NCBI GenBank assembly: GCA_963277665.1
Contig: OY728136.1
Coordinates: 802,491,123-802,555,122 of the forward strand
Direction: 5' to 3'
From: Viscum album
Taxonomy: Eukaryota > Streptophyta > Magnoliopsida > Santalales > Viscaceae
DNA: 64,000 nt
Numbering within the stretch: the first letter of the stretch is position 1; each line of letters opens with the position of its first letter. Made by a program: the position numbers and the translations under genes. This document shows positions 1 to 13,870 of the stretch, piece after piece. The notes beneath the pieces are model-generated. The model made no database searches, was not told where the DNA came from, and was given only the letters and a program-made list of their open reading frames with translations.

Positions 1-3000
1 AACTCAAGGCCTCAGCTGTATCCAACATGAAATAGTAATCAAACAAAAATTAAGACAAAAGTATGACACACAGATTGAGAATTATTTTTAGGGGTGATAA
101 ATAATCTCAGTAAGCCACCCTAGTGATGAAACTATAAAATATGATTCCACATGTGCTTGAAAAAATATACATAGCCTAGTTGAGACTCAATTGAAATGAT
201 AGGTGAATCCAATAATGTGAGACCACAGTTGATCCTCGGGTATGTAATACCATTCCACTAGGAATGTTCCACCATGGATGTCCATATCTATATGAGTATA
301 CATGTACAGTCCCATACCTATAAATATATACATAAATATGAATATTCAAGTATCTAGTGACTGGAATAACATAAAACAAACTAGCAGTCAAGACATGGGT
401 CCATAATCCCAATCACATAGAGATATTCAAGTGAATTGAGCTGTATGTGGTTCCACTCAATCCATGTATCATTAAGTTTATATCTTGATCCATAATCAAA
501 TTCAACCTATTCTTACATTGATGAAAGAAAAATATGCTTCTCATCAAGCGACATCACTATAGGGGATACTCATCCTAACCCTAGGTCCATCTGTACTTGC
601 CTCCAATCACTATAATGAAAGATTCTGGGGAAGAATATCATGAAATAATGTAAATGGTAAATCATTGGATTTCATGCTTCTTATTCCATGTAAATTTAGT
701 TCAATGTATGATCCCTAGGTCATGATTTGTAGTGGGTCATGACACTGCGACTCAAATGCACCCTAAGGGTCTAACCCTTAGGCAATCTGTAAAGAGATAC
801 CACCAATGAGACATCATTACCATCCCTTGAGATCCAAATTTGAACATCAATCATAGGAGTGAGATGCCATGTTCTAACACTGTGATATGAAATGTAATCA
901 TAATCTTTATCCTAGATATAATGTATAAAGATACTCATAATATGGGAAATAGAGGAGAGAGTAGTTATCCTCTGTAGTCCATATATCAGGGAGAGCATAA
1001 TCAACCTATATTGACCCCAAGATACGGGGTTTAATTATCCACTAATAACTCTAGGTTTATTAGAGTTCAATAATCTTCATTTAACCCATGAGCCAGGAGA
1101 GTGTAATAATCCTCATCATATATCAATAGAGTAGTTTGGGATCATCCTCATCACTCACGAGAGTGGACTAATCCATTTGTATTAGTACAGGGGACACCAT
1201 TCCTATATATCATAATCTAATGATCAAAATCTTCATACTAAGAAGCATATCTAGATGTCCCATAATATAGTAATCAAATATATTGGATCAATATCGAATT
1301 CCTCTATATTACCTATGGATATATGAATAACATATGAAATAAGATGTCTTAGAAGAAAAATCCCAAATGAAATTCCAAAAATCCCAAAGAGAAATAAATA
1401 TGCCTCATATCAGAATCATTATCCACTGACTAGTAAGAACCTCCTGCTAAATTGTTTTCATCAAAAAAGTAAGTTAAATTATAAAAAAATTAGTGAGGGA
1501 TGTTGAATTCCTAAACTCAGCACTACATAAACATGCACATGGGTTTATAAGTTCAGCACAGGTTCTAAGGAGACACCCTCTACCAACTCTACCCAAACCC
1601 TATGTACAATCTTAGGGTCATCCAATAATTAGAGAACACACTATGTTATTCAAGTCAAATACTAATAATAACCCCACTTAGGAACCTTAGAATAAATGAT
1701 TATGTATGAATTCTACATGGGATCATCAAGGTGCACACAATAGAGAAGAAATCATACATAGAATCCATAGTTGTAAATTTGAGGGAGGAATCTAAAAAGG
1801 TATTCCCATATGGTATTCCAAATGATCGATATTTCAAGGGATACATATAATGGTACACAAAAAAGGGTTGTTCCACATAGAACCCTCACAACATGATATG
1901 AATGAAAAAATTATTCCAAAATGGGATTCTTGATAGTGTAAAAAGATAGAGGTGTCAAACACATGATCATCTAGGTCGAAACATAAGAAGTGAAATCTGA
2001 AAGGGGGCCCATTGAAACTACTAGTCTAATGTCCTTTTAGGTCATAAGGAAACATATCTAAATGGATACATCCTCAAATGAAATCTACAAAAGAATCAGT
2101 CCAGAGAGAAACATAATCGATCATTTCATATCATGGTATCACTCTCAGGCATCACTGGATATGATTAGTAGAGGAAGAACCTCTACATTCCTCAAAATAC
2201 ATCATGACGTCCTAAAAAACTAATTGAGAATATCATCATGATATATATTAAATGATACTCATAATTGACTACTCATCTATATAATTACAACTCTTGGGTG
2301 AATAGACACAAAAATACCACAAAGGGTTGAAAAATGGGATATACATGATGTGTCTCCTAGAGAAAGTAATGTGTACCCTCAAAGCCCCACTAGGGAAAGT
2401 AAATATTCATATTCATGGTGTGTAAAGTCCCAAGTACACATCATGTGGGACCTATTAACTACATGTAACCTACATTGTGTACCTACCTATGTACCTCACA
2501 AGGCATGGATATGTATATCACCAGCTCGTGTACATCTATACAGTATGGGACCCATACACGGTCTGGCTCTATAATCCACAAGGCATGTGTCCATTACATA
2601 GGATGCTTTTCTAGGTACATGGATACATGAATGAGTCCATAAAAATGGAATTTGTGACCCCTAGAAGGCATGTACTTAAATAATTTCATCATACTAAATA
2701 ATAAATAACACACCACATTTGTTCCCTGAACTACACGGCATGTAGAAAGGTGTTTCCAAACGAAAACCCTCCAAAATACCCAAAAACCACGTTTTATCTT
2801 AATAAATTATAAGAAATTATAGAATCATTACAAAATTTATATTATTTAAATTTTATGAAAATAATGAATTAATTTTATATTTAAAAAAATCCATAAAAAT
2901 AAAAAATCTAATACATATCAAAATAAGGCATGCTATCAGGAATAAAATATATATCACACTATTATGAAAATAAAGAGGAAACAAATTATCATGGAATAAA

Positions 3001-3100
3001 GAAACAACATAACATCACTACTATCAATTCATTATTAATCTAATTTAATTATTATTATGTTAATTTCATTATAATCCAATGGGCTATACCATGATAACAT
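1..3100. other. Decayed repeat-like DNA, no gene; possible old LTR
   Basis: I see no gene here. The sequence is AT-rich, nearly free of CG dinucleotides and rich in TG/CA, as in old methylated repeats. The only open frames are short (under 100 codons) and match nothing I recognise. A degenerate tandem array (950-1205) recalls the CCACxxAGGAGAGT-type repeats in the LTR of the intact Tekay element at 45,015. This could be a very old LTR of that class on the minus strand, but I cannot find its ends. Confidence 0.35.
950..1205. repeat. Degenerate tandem array, about 31-36 bp period
   Basis: A motif resembling GAGAGTGTAATAATCC recurs at about 955, 991, 1025, 1061, 1097, 1127, 1159 and 1190. Each copy has a G-rich GAGAG or GGGG start and an AATCC or ATCC end. 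Copies differ considerably, so the array is old. Nothing indicates its function. Confidence 0.45.
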
Positions 3101-6100
3101 TACAATTATATGTAAAAAATAGAGGGATCAATTAATCCCCTATATCAAATGTGTCAAAATTATTTTCTTCAGAACATGACAACATCTTAGATCATGATCA
3201 CAACTCCTATAAGTGCTGCATTTCTACATGGATGTCCTGACATAACTGCACCAACAAATTTTCCAGAAGACCATGTTAGAATGATTGATACAAACCTCAA
3301 TTACATTGAAAAAATAATTAGAAGGATATAGATAAAATAAATAGAAGAAAAGAGTATGAGTGTACCATTGATAATGAAGGATCAGATATTGAAGGAGGGG
3401 ATTAATCCATATCTAAGGGATTCAAAAATTCCACTCGATAGCACCACAGATTACATGGACATCAAGAGAAAGCTATAAGGTCTGAGAAAACCCAAGGTGG
3501 TGATGCTTTTAAACGAACTATTCATAGTGGATTTCATAGTATGAAACCATTTCATGTTGATTAATTATTGAGTTTTAAATCCCTTTAAAAATATTTTCCC
3601 TGAAATCATTTTGTATTGATATATTAAACATTGTGATATACCCCATAAAATAGAATTACAAAATTTATTAAATACGCATCATGGAGTGAAATCCTTACAG
3701 ATTTTGAATTTCCCCTTATTCCATCTTTATGTAGCGTAAAAAATTGAGACACACTCTAGGTATCCTCTAAGAACCATGGGATATAGAAATAAAAAAATGG
3801 TCAGACTAGTTGTATTTATGCCCCAAAAACTATACTTATGGGATACAAATTAACTCCTTATGAGTTTCTATACTGTTATATATAAATTAATTATCCAATA
3901 ATTTTTTCATTTTTTGTTTTCTTCCATTGTATATGATCATGGGTATTCATAGGATATTACCAAAAAATGAAATGGGAAACAATTTACACTTTAGATATGG
4001 TATTTTTTGAGGTAACAAAATAGGTGATTCGATTCAAAAGGTGATTTGTAAGGGTGATTTTTTCCAGTATATTTTATTTATATTTAATAAGTATATATTG
4101 GGTTTTTTTGTAAACCAATGAAATTTTTTCACATTTACTAAATATATGTTCTAAAAATAGAAAATTACAATGAAAAAAATGTCTTCCTAAAATGATGAAA
4201 ATATGAAGAAACATCTACTTTAGAATGAAACTATGAATCAACTTCTATGATTTCAAGATAGTGATTAATATAATTGTTTTGGGTTCTTACATACCCATAA
4301 CATAATTTTTTGATATTGAATCTTAGGATGACACTAATTTTTTTCATCTCATGTTTCTTCCCTTATATCATTAGATTCCTTCAATAAGGGGAATGGTTTC
4401 ATATGACTTCTTCAATGTGTCTATACCCCTAAATGTGGAATGAGGAATGTGAGGAAATATATGAGAAGTATTCTTCCTTAAATAATAAACAAGAGGAAAA
4501 AGTATGAAATTAACCAATTTTAAAACCCCAATACCTACATTTCATGCCTTAAAAATGACTATAAGAGAAAAAGACACTATTCATGGATGATCTATGACAT
4601 TAGAATCTAGAGAGAGGGAAATCAATGATATCCCTATGGGAAAGTGAAGTGTTATTCAAATAGTGATTAATAGCTAAAGGGACACAAAGATAAGAGTTCA
4701 CAATATCAGTTTCATCCATATCAATAGAGGTTAGGTTTGGAAATAGAATATCCATTAACTCATCATGTCCACATCTCTGGAAATGATAGACATAAGAATA
4801 ATAGTGACCATAGATACCAAAAATATCATATGAAACCATTCTTATTATACTATGAAATTATTATTTCCTAATCCCCCTTACCTGTTGTACATTAGGTGAA
4901 TATAAATAGGTAGGGACATGGAAATACTGAGATTAATGAAAATATGTAAAAATCATCTTGTCCCAAGAATGAAATGAAATAATCATTATGCATGGAAATG
5001 CCAATCCTATGATTCATTATATTTTTTATAGCATGATTCTTGAAGGGAATAAGAAATCCTAATAGTTGAATCTAGAAGAATGAACTATTTAAATGATGAC
5101 ATTTATTTAAATCCACTATACAATGATAGAGGATAACCATTGGATGAATCTTTTCTGAGCCACCGAGATCCATGAATAGGAAAAATCAAGAGTCTGAAGA
5201 AATATGTACTCAAAGATTCCTATGATCCAGGAAATGAAACTTTTATAGGGAATGTAATACACATAAATTATTTATGAATCTAGAGAATTATTTTGGAATA
5301 TGATGATATGAAATAAAACTGGATACAAGGGTTTGGGAGTGGGACATAGTTTCCAACAGGAACCCATATTCCAATAATATAAATGGAGAAGAACCCTTGA
5401 ATGAAATTTTTATAATATTATTAATGGAAATGATTTTTTTGAAATAAAATATTTTTTGATGAGTTATAATTTTTTCCCAAAAAACAATGAAGAATAAAAT
5501 ATTTAATGTATTCTTTATTATGTTTTGGTTCCATTGATATTTTTCCTAATTTGGGTTGATTACATTTTTAATATTATTCTTATGAACTTTTACCATCTGG
5601 AATTTTATTATTTTATAAAAAAACATTCCCATATATTTTCAAGTATTTTTCTTTCATAATGAGTCGTATTTTTAATTACACTTATATTATTTCTAACCTA
5701 TTACTATATTTTCAAAAGATATTTTATATGTTTTAAGCGTGAGTATAAATTATGATAAAAAAACTTGAATTATGTGTATTTTTCTAAAAAATGAAGATGG
5801 TGTTTCATTTAGTGAGTTCTGTTTACAATAAAAAATATATGTTTCATTGTAAAAGTTTAGGTTTCATTATGTAAGGGTTCTTAAAATTTTTCAAAAACTA
5901 TAAACATAAATGTTATTCTTATTTATGTGTTTCTATTTTTTCTTCAACCATGTAATTAGTTGCTTGTGGAATGGTTGTGTTTTATATTTTTCAACATACA
6001 TAATCAAAAGTTTAGGTGAATATGAGGTAAATTAAGTGAGTATCATTCGATTATTTGTTTCATATAATTAACTTTCAATAAAATAATAAAAATCCATTCC

Positions 6101-9100
6101 ATAATTATAATACAATGAATTTTAATTTGGGAAACATGGCCACAATCGATATTTACCTTGGATATACCATATTATAACAAGGGTTTTTTAATTGTGTAAT
6201 ATCTCCCATTTCAACGTGTTTTATTTTATTTCATGTTTTATTATATATCCACATTACCACCATCATGATCCAATAATACTAACTAATGATGATAAATCAA
6301 ATATTTATAATTGGGGTTTTGGTTTCCAAATATTCTCCCACCCCTCCCATTGGAGAAATACATTCCCATGTGCCATTCACATTGTATCCAAGAATTCCTT
6401 TTTAGTGGATTATGGTACTTTTCTATGGGGTTCAAATTTTTTTATATGTTATTACATATTTTTTTGCATGATCAATGAATTTTATGAATATTATTGAAAG
6501 CAATGGATTCCCCATGTTTAGATAAAATGGATTCCATCAATGGAGTGAGATAATGGTTCAATTGTAAATACTCCAGTCCTAATAGAATAGAGATAATAGT
6601 AACATTAATAAATTTTTACTAGATATAAGTGGTAACATCCAAAAATACCGAATATATTATTAGTCTTAGACAACTACATACATACATAAATCTAAAATTA
6701 CATTTGAAAACATAAATAACAACATAATATTTTCATTGAAAACATTATTATTTCCTCTAGAATATCCTTGCATATTAATAAAAATAAAAATACATAAATC
6801 ATGGGGAAATAAAACATATAAAAGGTGTCTGGTAATATTTTTATTAGGGTTATGCATACAATGGAAGATAACATGGATTGTATAAGGAATAAATATTATA
6901 GAATTTATAAATGTTAACAAAATTATTCTACTTAAAAATTATCATAATCATGTAGCTAATTTATCAATATCTTAAATATTAAAATAATAAAATTTAAATT
7001 AATAACTAATTTCATAAATAGTAATTCATAATTTTAATCATCTTATACATGTTATCAAGTCATATTTCAATAAAAAATAAAAAAATGGGTAATATCTCTT
7101 CACAAAACCTGACATGTTTGTCTCATGAGACCTAAAGATGAATCATGGTGCTATTAAATATTTGGCCTCACATATCACAAAGTAATTTCAATTCATTCAT
7201 CGTAGAATAAAAAATCTATCCATGTGCCTTAAAAATAAATGACTTTTTAAATTGGAAGAACATGCATACAGAATTTCAATACATTCCCTAGTAAAACTAA
7301 TCATAAATAATCTAGGGAATTTTAGTGTGTGTAATCATTAGAGTATATATTTAGTATAAAATTATTCATCAATAATTTTTTATAGAGATGAAATTAATCT
7401 AATAAGATTACATGGAAATTTATTATGTAATCTAACCTTTTCACATTGAATTAAATTAACAAAAATATAAATATATATCAAATTTTAATTAAACTATTTT
7501 TTTAAATGAACTATTGAAACATTTAATGGATGTTTCAAATCATTAGTTAGTATTGATGGTGAGATAATATATTTTTCCCATTTAAAATGAAACAAATATT
7601 CCATTCAAATTTTCATTAAAAAGTCCAAAGTACAACAATAATAATATGTCAATATGATAAATTTTAAACAATTTTGTAAAATTGTAAACCTGCCAAAAAT
7701 TTTCATTCTTAAATCGTTCTATTATTTTACAACTTTTAATTATAAAATTTCATGCATAATAAGTACACCTTAAGAAATACATTCCTGAATGAGTAGGAAA
7801 AATAATGTTGGTATTACTTATAAACATTATTTTAGTACCATGTGAATTTAAGAAGAACAAATTTATTGTAAAAAAATTAAATTAATAAATATTTATATGT
7901 GAATAAAATTTATTAGGTTTAATACAGAATGATAAAATATTCCTTGATCAGATACTAAAACATATAACATCATGAATAATGAATATATTATGATATAAAC
8001 CCTTACATCAGGTCCAACATCCTTTATATATGATAAACCCTTTTGAAAGTAAGTACATATATATTATTAATTTATTTGAAAAAAATAATAATATATATCA
8101 TAAATTATATTATTTACTAACATAAATTTATCAGCCATTCAATAATAATTTTTTATTAAAATCATTATTCTCTGTGATAACTGCATCATTTTATATATAT
8201 GTTTTCTTTCGGTAGTTTTAATAATTGAACACTGATCATGGTTAATTAAGCTATAAAATTCTAATCAATATATAATTATATTATATGTTAATTTTATATA
8301 TTTATATATATATTATCAGTTTTCTATAAATGATATAAATAAAAAATGAATTTCATCGTTTATGAATACAGTAGGATGTACACATGCGAAAACATTGTTT
8401 CAATTTGTTGATAGATAGAATGAAAGAAATGTAAATTAAAATTAATAATTATAGAATAATTTTATTATCATAGATAACATGTATATTTATTAAATTACTG
8501 ATTATAACCATCCATATAATGTGGTGAAAATTTTGAATTACACAGATACATTGAGATGATAAGGTGTGTATAGGCATGGGTAGTGTTTTCATTTTCTTAA
8601 GGATGAAATGAATGAGGATAATGTTTATTCAAAAATCATAATACAATTTTAGTATATTAAAAATATGTAGTTTTTTGTTTTTTAAAAAATAGGATAGATT
8701 TATTATATGTAATAGTATATGTAAAGAAAATTTATTGGTTAAGGTGATTACATATTATATAAAATTACACATTTCGAACTCCTCTTAAATACCCTAGGGA
8801 TGATTTTTGTGAAGAATGGTTCCACTAGAAAATTTATAATGATGTTGGGGAGTCAATGGTTTTTTAAACCATATGAATCACTAAATATGTTGGATGAATT
8901 ATAGGGGGATGTGCCCTATTATAATTTAGGTGATTGGAACACATGTATGTATTTGATTATTCAAAATATGTTTAAGTAACATTAGTTAAAAAATAGATAA
9001 AAATTAGTCATATTTGAAGGTTATAAGTGTGTGGTCAAAATATAACCAAAATAATGTTGGTTATATAAATTGGTTGTGTTATTTTAAGCCTCATATTTTT

Positions 9101-10066
9101 ATAATAACCCTCAGAATACTTGTTTGAATACTAACGGTGTCAATTATTTTTTGAATCATAAGGGGTTTAATTTTTTCTTATAATTTAAAATTTGGCAAAT
9201 GAAATTCTATGGGAAAATTTTATAGATAAATTGTCATACTACTTGTCATATTTCATGATTTTTATAAAAAAATTTCAATTTAACAAAATATTATTTTTCA
9301 TGAAATATCTTTAATGTCATTTATGACATTATTTATATAATTTGACTTTAAATATATCAGAATTAAGATTTAATTTGGATATAAACCATACAAATAACCC
9401 TATTGTGTTATATTCATGTATAATATTTGAATAACTCGATGATTAATCAAATTTTTATTTATTTAAATATAATTAAATTCATTTATATTATTTTTATTTT
9501 AACTAAATGTATAAAATATTAGTGTTGTGTAAATATTTATGTTAATTATTCAATCATAAAAATTTAAAAATAAATTAAAATGAAAAAAATTAGTTCATCG
9601 TTCAAATAAAATTCTAAAAAAGGAAACAACCTGCTTTTATTCCTATGAAAAAATAATAGAGATATTAATGTCAAGATAGTGACATTGTGTATTTATTCTT
9701 TTCAAAAAAAATATGGGTAAAAATATATGTAATATGACACCATGTGGGAATATATTGAATAATTGGATTTCTGTGTGAAAATTAGATTCATAAAATAGAA
9801 TAAGCCAAGTTTTGAATAAAATTCAATGCCTGATCCTAATTGTTAACCATTTTTTATCTATTTAACCCATATTGGGGTTGAACATAGTCACCAAGGATAC
9901 CATTAAAAATGAAAACTATAAATGGGATCTATTAAAAAAATCACATTATTCAAAAAATTTAATCAGTTTTTTATGATTCAACTGAAAGTGATATTAAAAT
10001 TTCGTTTAAAAATTAAAAATATAAAATGTGAACGAAATTACATTTCCATAAAAAAAGTTTTCTTAT
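3101..10066. other. AT-rich intergenic/decayed DNA, nothing recognised
   Basis: Low-complexity AT-rich sequence with frequent stops in all frames. A stretch near 3,210-3,320 is open for about 38 codons and looks mildly coding-like, but I recognise no family in it. The longest open frames here (for example 6192-6497 and 4600-4839) are poor in informative motifs and rich in codons typical of random AT-rich DNA. I call no feature. Confidence 0.5.
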
Positions 10067-10071
10067 ATATA
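10067..10071. repeat. Target-site duplication of copia-1 (left)
   Basis: ATATA lies immediately before the TG start of the left LTR. The same five bases follow the CA end of the right LTR at 31108-31112. The locus is AT-rich, so a chance match is possible, but both copies lie exactly at independently predicted LTR ends. Confidence 0.55.
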
Positions 10072-12057
10072 TGTGAGGAAAAAATCATTCCTAATGGTGC
10101 ATTTTTGTTGACTCTATTTTTTAAAACGGAATGAAGTTATTGATAAAGGGTGGTTTTCGAAGAAGGATTAAGATATAGCATGGATGTCTTATATCACATA
10201 GTGAGAATTCTAAACTGATCTCACAAAGGGTGAATGATAAATTGATCTCACAGAGTAAAAATTATGAACAGAGCACATGATGCTTGAATTCAGAACTGAG
10301 ATCATGGAGAACATATGTTGATCTGATCTCGCGAAGCATGAATGCTGAATTGAGATCCCAAAGAAATAATTCTTAAATGAACTTTTGATGTGTGAACACA
10401 TTGACCTTTCACAAGTTCGAACTCTTTGATCTCATGAAAAGCAAAAATTTATAATTTTTAACAAACTGAAAATAGTTTTTTAACCATGATCTTTCATAAA
10501 GTTTGAAAAGAGTTCATTCTAGAGGTTTTCACCCATAGGTTCATGTAGCATGAATATAAATCACACCAGGACATTCATGGAGCATGAATCTGACTCACAC
10601 AAAGAGGTTTGTAGAGAATGAAAAGGACTCACACATGGAGGATCACATATGAGATGATTATCATTGGATTTCAAGAAGGGATATCATGCATCACTCATGA
10701 TTTTATTTAGATGTCACAATGGGATCTCACACATCAATTAGAATTGTATATGTATCTCACTTTTAGATCACATGCAATGCAAGAATGGGACTTCTACTTA
10801 TATCTCAATATAGAGACTCATAGAGCCCAAGTGTTGAGGTGGTGGAATGGATTGTTTCCCAAAATTTTTGGTTTATGACTATAAACCCCCCCAACACCAC
10901 CCTTAATGATTTTTGAAGTGTTTTCACACATTAATATCTAAATAAATGTTTGAGATGGGGTTTGGGAAGAGATCTCATGAAGGGGGTTCACATAGAGGGC
11001 TCATGAAGGAATATACATTGCATAAGTGTTTCACGTGATATGAATAATTTCTTATCAAATGCTAGAATAGGGTTCATGCTACGGGTTCGCACCAGGGTAT
11101 TGTGACAGGAGCGCACTCAATGCATAAATAGTGTCCACACTTGGGGTTTTCAACAGGGGTTTGTATTCAGAGCTCGTGTAAAGCACATACATTGTATGCA
11201 CCAATATCTCACACAAGGGACGTGTTGGGATCCCGCACAAGGGGTTATGTGTTAGGGTATCTCACATGGGTATCACACTAGAATATTTTTCATGTAGACA
11301 CACGCCTATATTTTCCTATGAACAATGTATTTTTCCTATCTGAATTTTAAATGAGAAGAATATGATAGAGAATATACAATATTCAATAATACTTGTAAAT
11401 TGAAAATATTCACTGATATTTTCAAGGATTTTTAATAAATACTATTAATAACCTTATGATATTTCCATTGTGATGTTAATTGTTTCTTATAAAGAATAGG
11501 GAATTTCGTTCTTGTTTTCTAGAAAGTGGGAGTGTTGCGTCTAGGTTTGTTCACTAGAGTGAAGAGGCATCCGAGAAAGGACATCAATAAATCATTTACA
11601 TAAAGTTGAGGATGAATTTATTATTTATAATTAAGGGCCTTACATGTCCATAAATAATGTTATAATAATTTCAAAAGTATCAATCAAATTAATGGGATGA
11701 AGGTGATACTTTCCACCAGTTGTGAGACATCAAAAGAGAGTTAGGGTGTGACTCTTAGTAAATAATTGAGTTGAACCTAAACAGTGTAATGGTAGTGAAC
11801 ATGGGACTTGAAATGATCTAGATATAACCTTGAGGTGTAAGTTAGCCTTCCTATTTTTTGTATGTCATATCATTGTCATTTTATTCTCTCTGGATGTAGC
11901 CCAGTGAGGGTGAACCAAGTAAAATCGTTATGTCCCATGCATTATTTCATTAATGTTCATTCATTTCTCACATAAATTTATAAAAAGTAGATTTTTTTAA
12001 AATTGTATTCCCTAATTCTCCCCCATCGTAGGGTATTTATCAATATTTTGAAAAACA
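10072..12057 (+). repeat. copia-1 5' LTR
   Basis: About 1,986 bp, starting TGTGAGG and ending AACA. It aligns along its length with 29058-31107. Shared landmarks include the GTTATTGATAAAGG block, the 27-bp array, repeated GGTTCATG/GGTTCACA-like blocks, GTGAACCAAGTAAAATC near 11,910, and a C-rich segment followed by TAGGGTATTT just before the end. LTR function (promoter and polyadenylation) is inferred from family knowledge. Confidence 0.75.
10214..10375. repeat. 27-bp tandem array in copia-1 5' LTR
   Basis: The core ACTGATCTCA (variants ATTGATCTCA, ACTGAGATCA, ATTGAGATCC) starts at 10214, 10241, 10268, 10295, 10322 and 10349, each 27 bp apart. Copies decay after 10375. The other LTR has the same array at 29203-29415, so it predates insertion. 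Confidence 0.8.
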
Positions 12058-12080
12058 TTTGTATATGAGATAGAGGTTGA
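12058..12080 (+). other. Decayed primer-binding site of copia-1
   Basis: TTTGTATATGAGATAGAGG follows the AACA end of the left LTR. It resembles the plant retrotransposon primer site TGGTATCAGAGC (complementary to initiator Met-tRNA) with several changes. Position supports the call more than the sequence does. Confidence 0.4.
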
Positions 12081-13597
12081 AATTTTTTGGTTCACTTCCA
12101 GTTGATGAAATTGATGTTGTTTAATATAATGGGATTCTAATCTTTGTTGTAAACTATTTTCTTACATGGAATAATCGAATGCAACACTTATTTAAATCAT
12201 TAAGTGTTGTCATATTTACATCTACAATTCATAGAATTTATAATATTATGGATTATAGTGTTTTATTTGAATAAGAACACATTGAAAATGATGTTGATTC
12301 CAATGTAGTCAATTGCTTAAGTGGATACAAGCACAATGAAATATATATAAAGTTTATATCCTATAATACATCAAATGATATGTGGGAATAGTTTTTATAT
12401 ATTAATTAGTGAGACACAAATGTGATTTAATAAACTATAGGTTCTAGGGAACAAGTATAAGGAACTGATTATGCAACCTAATCAGTCATATGATGTATTC
12501 CTTAACTATGAGAAATTTTTTGTGAAAGTCATTCATGGTCTTAAAGAAATTATTAAGGATATAAATATTTTTTAGTATATCTCGAGAAAACTAACACCTC
12601 AGTTTAATCCGATATTTTATATATTGCCGGATAAATATCTGAAAGAGCTGATAATGGATACATTGAAAAGTACTCGTGTTATATATGAGATGATAAATGA
12701 TGATAAAAATCCTTTGGGAAAGGGGAAATTCAAAGTGGTGGAATTCAAGTCCATAAAGAAGCTCTGTATTGAAGACATATAATAAGAATACAATGTGGAT
12801 GATTCCTTATCATTTCACTCACCAAATCATCAATGAGGAAGGGTAATTTTCCTATAAAAACATCCAATTGAATTTATTCTATGTTGAATGATTGGAAATA
12901 TTGTAGAATAATTTCTTACAAAGCATCAAAATTATGACAAATACCATGATGAAATTATAGGAATGAAGTATTCAGCCATTGTGAATGGTAGGACAAGCAC
13001 CAAGAGATATTTTAAAAAAACAATTGTATTTAAAAAAAAGATGGTATTTTAGATGTATATGAGGCCAAAGAATAGGAGGAAAACAATGATCATGAAGTAT
13101 ATACTATGGTGGAATTTGTGAAAAATTTCCAAAAAAGGGAATATAGTGACAATGAAGAATGATAATCCAATGGATGTTTTTACCAATATATCATATCTGA
13201 TGATGATCTTGAATATATATACTTTTGGAGATCTAGAACAATGAAATCCAATAGGGTGGTCAACGATTCCAAACTCCTTATGAAACAGTAGGAAGAAGAA
13301 AAGTCCAAGCTAGAGACTGAAATTGAAAGGATTAAATGTTCAATGTCATATAAATTAGAAAAGGATTCTTAGTAAAAACTCAAAATAGAATAATATATAA
13401 TAGATATTGATAGTTCGACTAACACTAGAATATAAAAAATCAAACATATCTAAGAAAAATGGGTGGAAGTTGACAATATATGAAGGATTGTGAAACATTA
13501 AGAGGAACCCATTATTCAAGAAAACTTGGATAAAAATGAAATATAAATAATAAATATAGAATTTAGTGTTCTATTGAAATAGATAATAGAATTTCTG
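12081..13597 (+). pseudogene. copia-1 gag remnant
   Basis: Broken plus-strand coding-like sequence between the primer site and the inserted gypsy-1. Pieces near 12,240-12,760 recall copia Gag: a segment reading like VIHGLKEIIKDIN followed by LPDKYLKELI matches the usual spacing of the Gag central region. A later piece (about 13,240-13,370) is rich in Lys/Glu/Leu, reads like a coiled coil and ends in a stop. Stops and frameshifts are frequent. It would have encoded the structural capsid protein. The call rests on position and weak similarity. Confidence 0.45.
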
Positions 13598-13714
13598 TGT
13601 TGTGTCCTAGACCACTCCATTTTATTAATTTTAAAAAATATGGTGTTTGAAGTGTTCTCAGAGGTCATGGTGGCTCATTTCAAGTCTATTCCAAATTTCC
13701 AAGTTTTATAATGG

Positions 13715-13870
13715 TAGTTGGGAATGGTGAGTCTTAATGATGAATCTCACCAGTGAGTCACAATGGTGAGTCATAATAGTGAGTCAGAATGGTGACTTGC
13801 ACTGGTAGATCACACTGGTGACTCTCACCAGTAGCTCACATCGGTAGCTCACGTTGGTGATTAATTTTCC
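13715..13870. repeat. 13-bp tandem array with TGAGTCA cores (gypsy-1 5' LTR)
   Basis: Units start at 13715, 13728, 13741, 13754, 13767, 13780, 13793, 13806, 13819, 13832, 13845 and 13858, exactly 13 bp apart. A typical unit is TGAGTCACAATGG. Several keep TGAGTCA, the recognition core of bZIP factors of the GCN4/AP-1 type, so an enhancer role is a fair inference. The partner LTR has the array at 22015-22120. Confidence 0.8.

Noticed and set aside
6192..6497. 101-codon plus-strand frame
   Set aside because: Phe/Ile/Tyr/His-rich translation typical of random AT-rich DNA. No neighbouring gene structure or recognisable domain.
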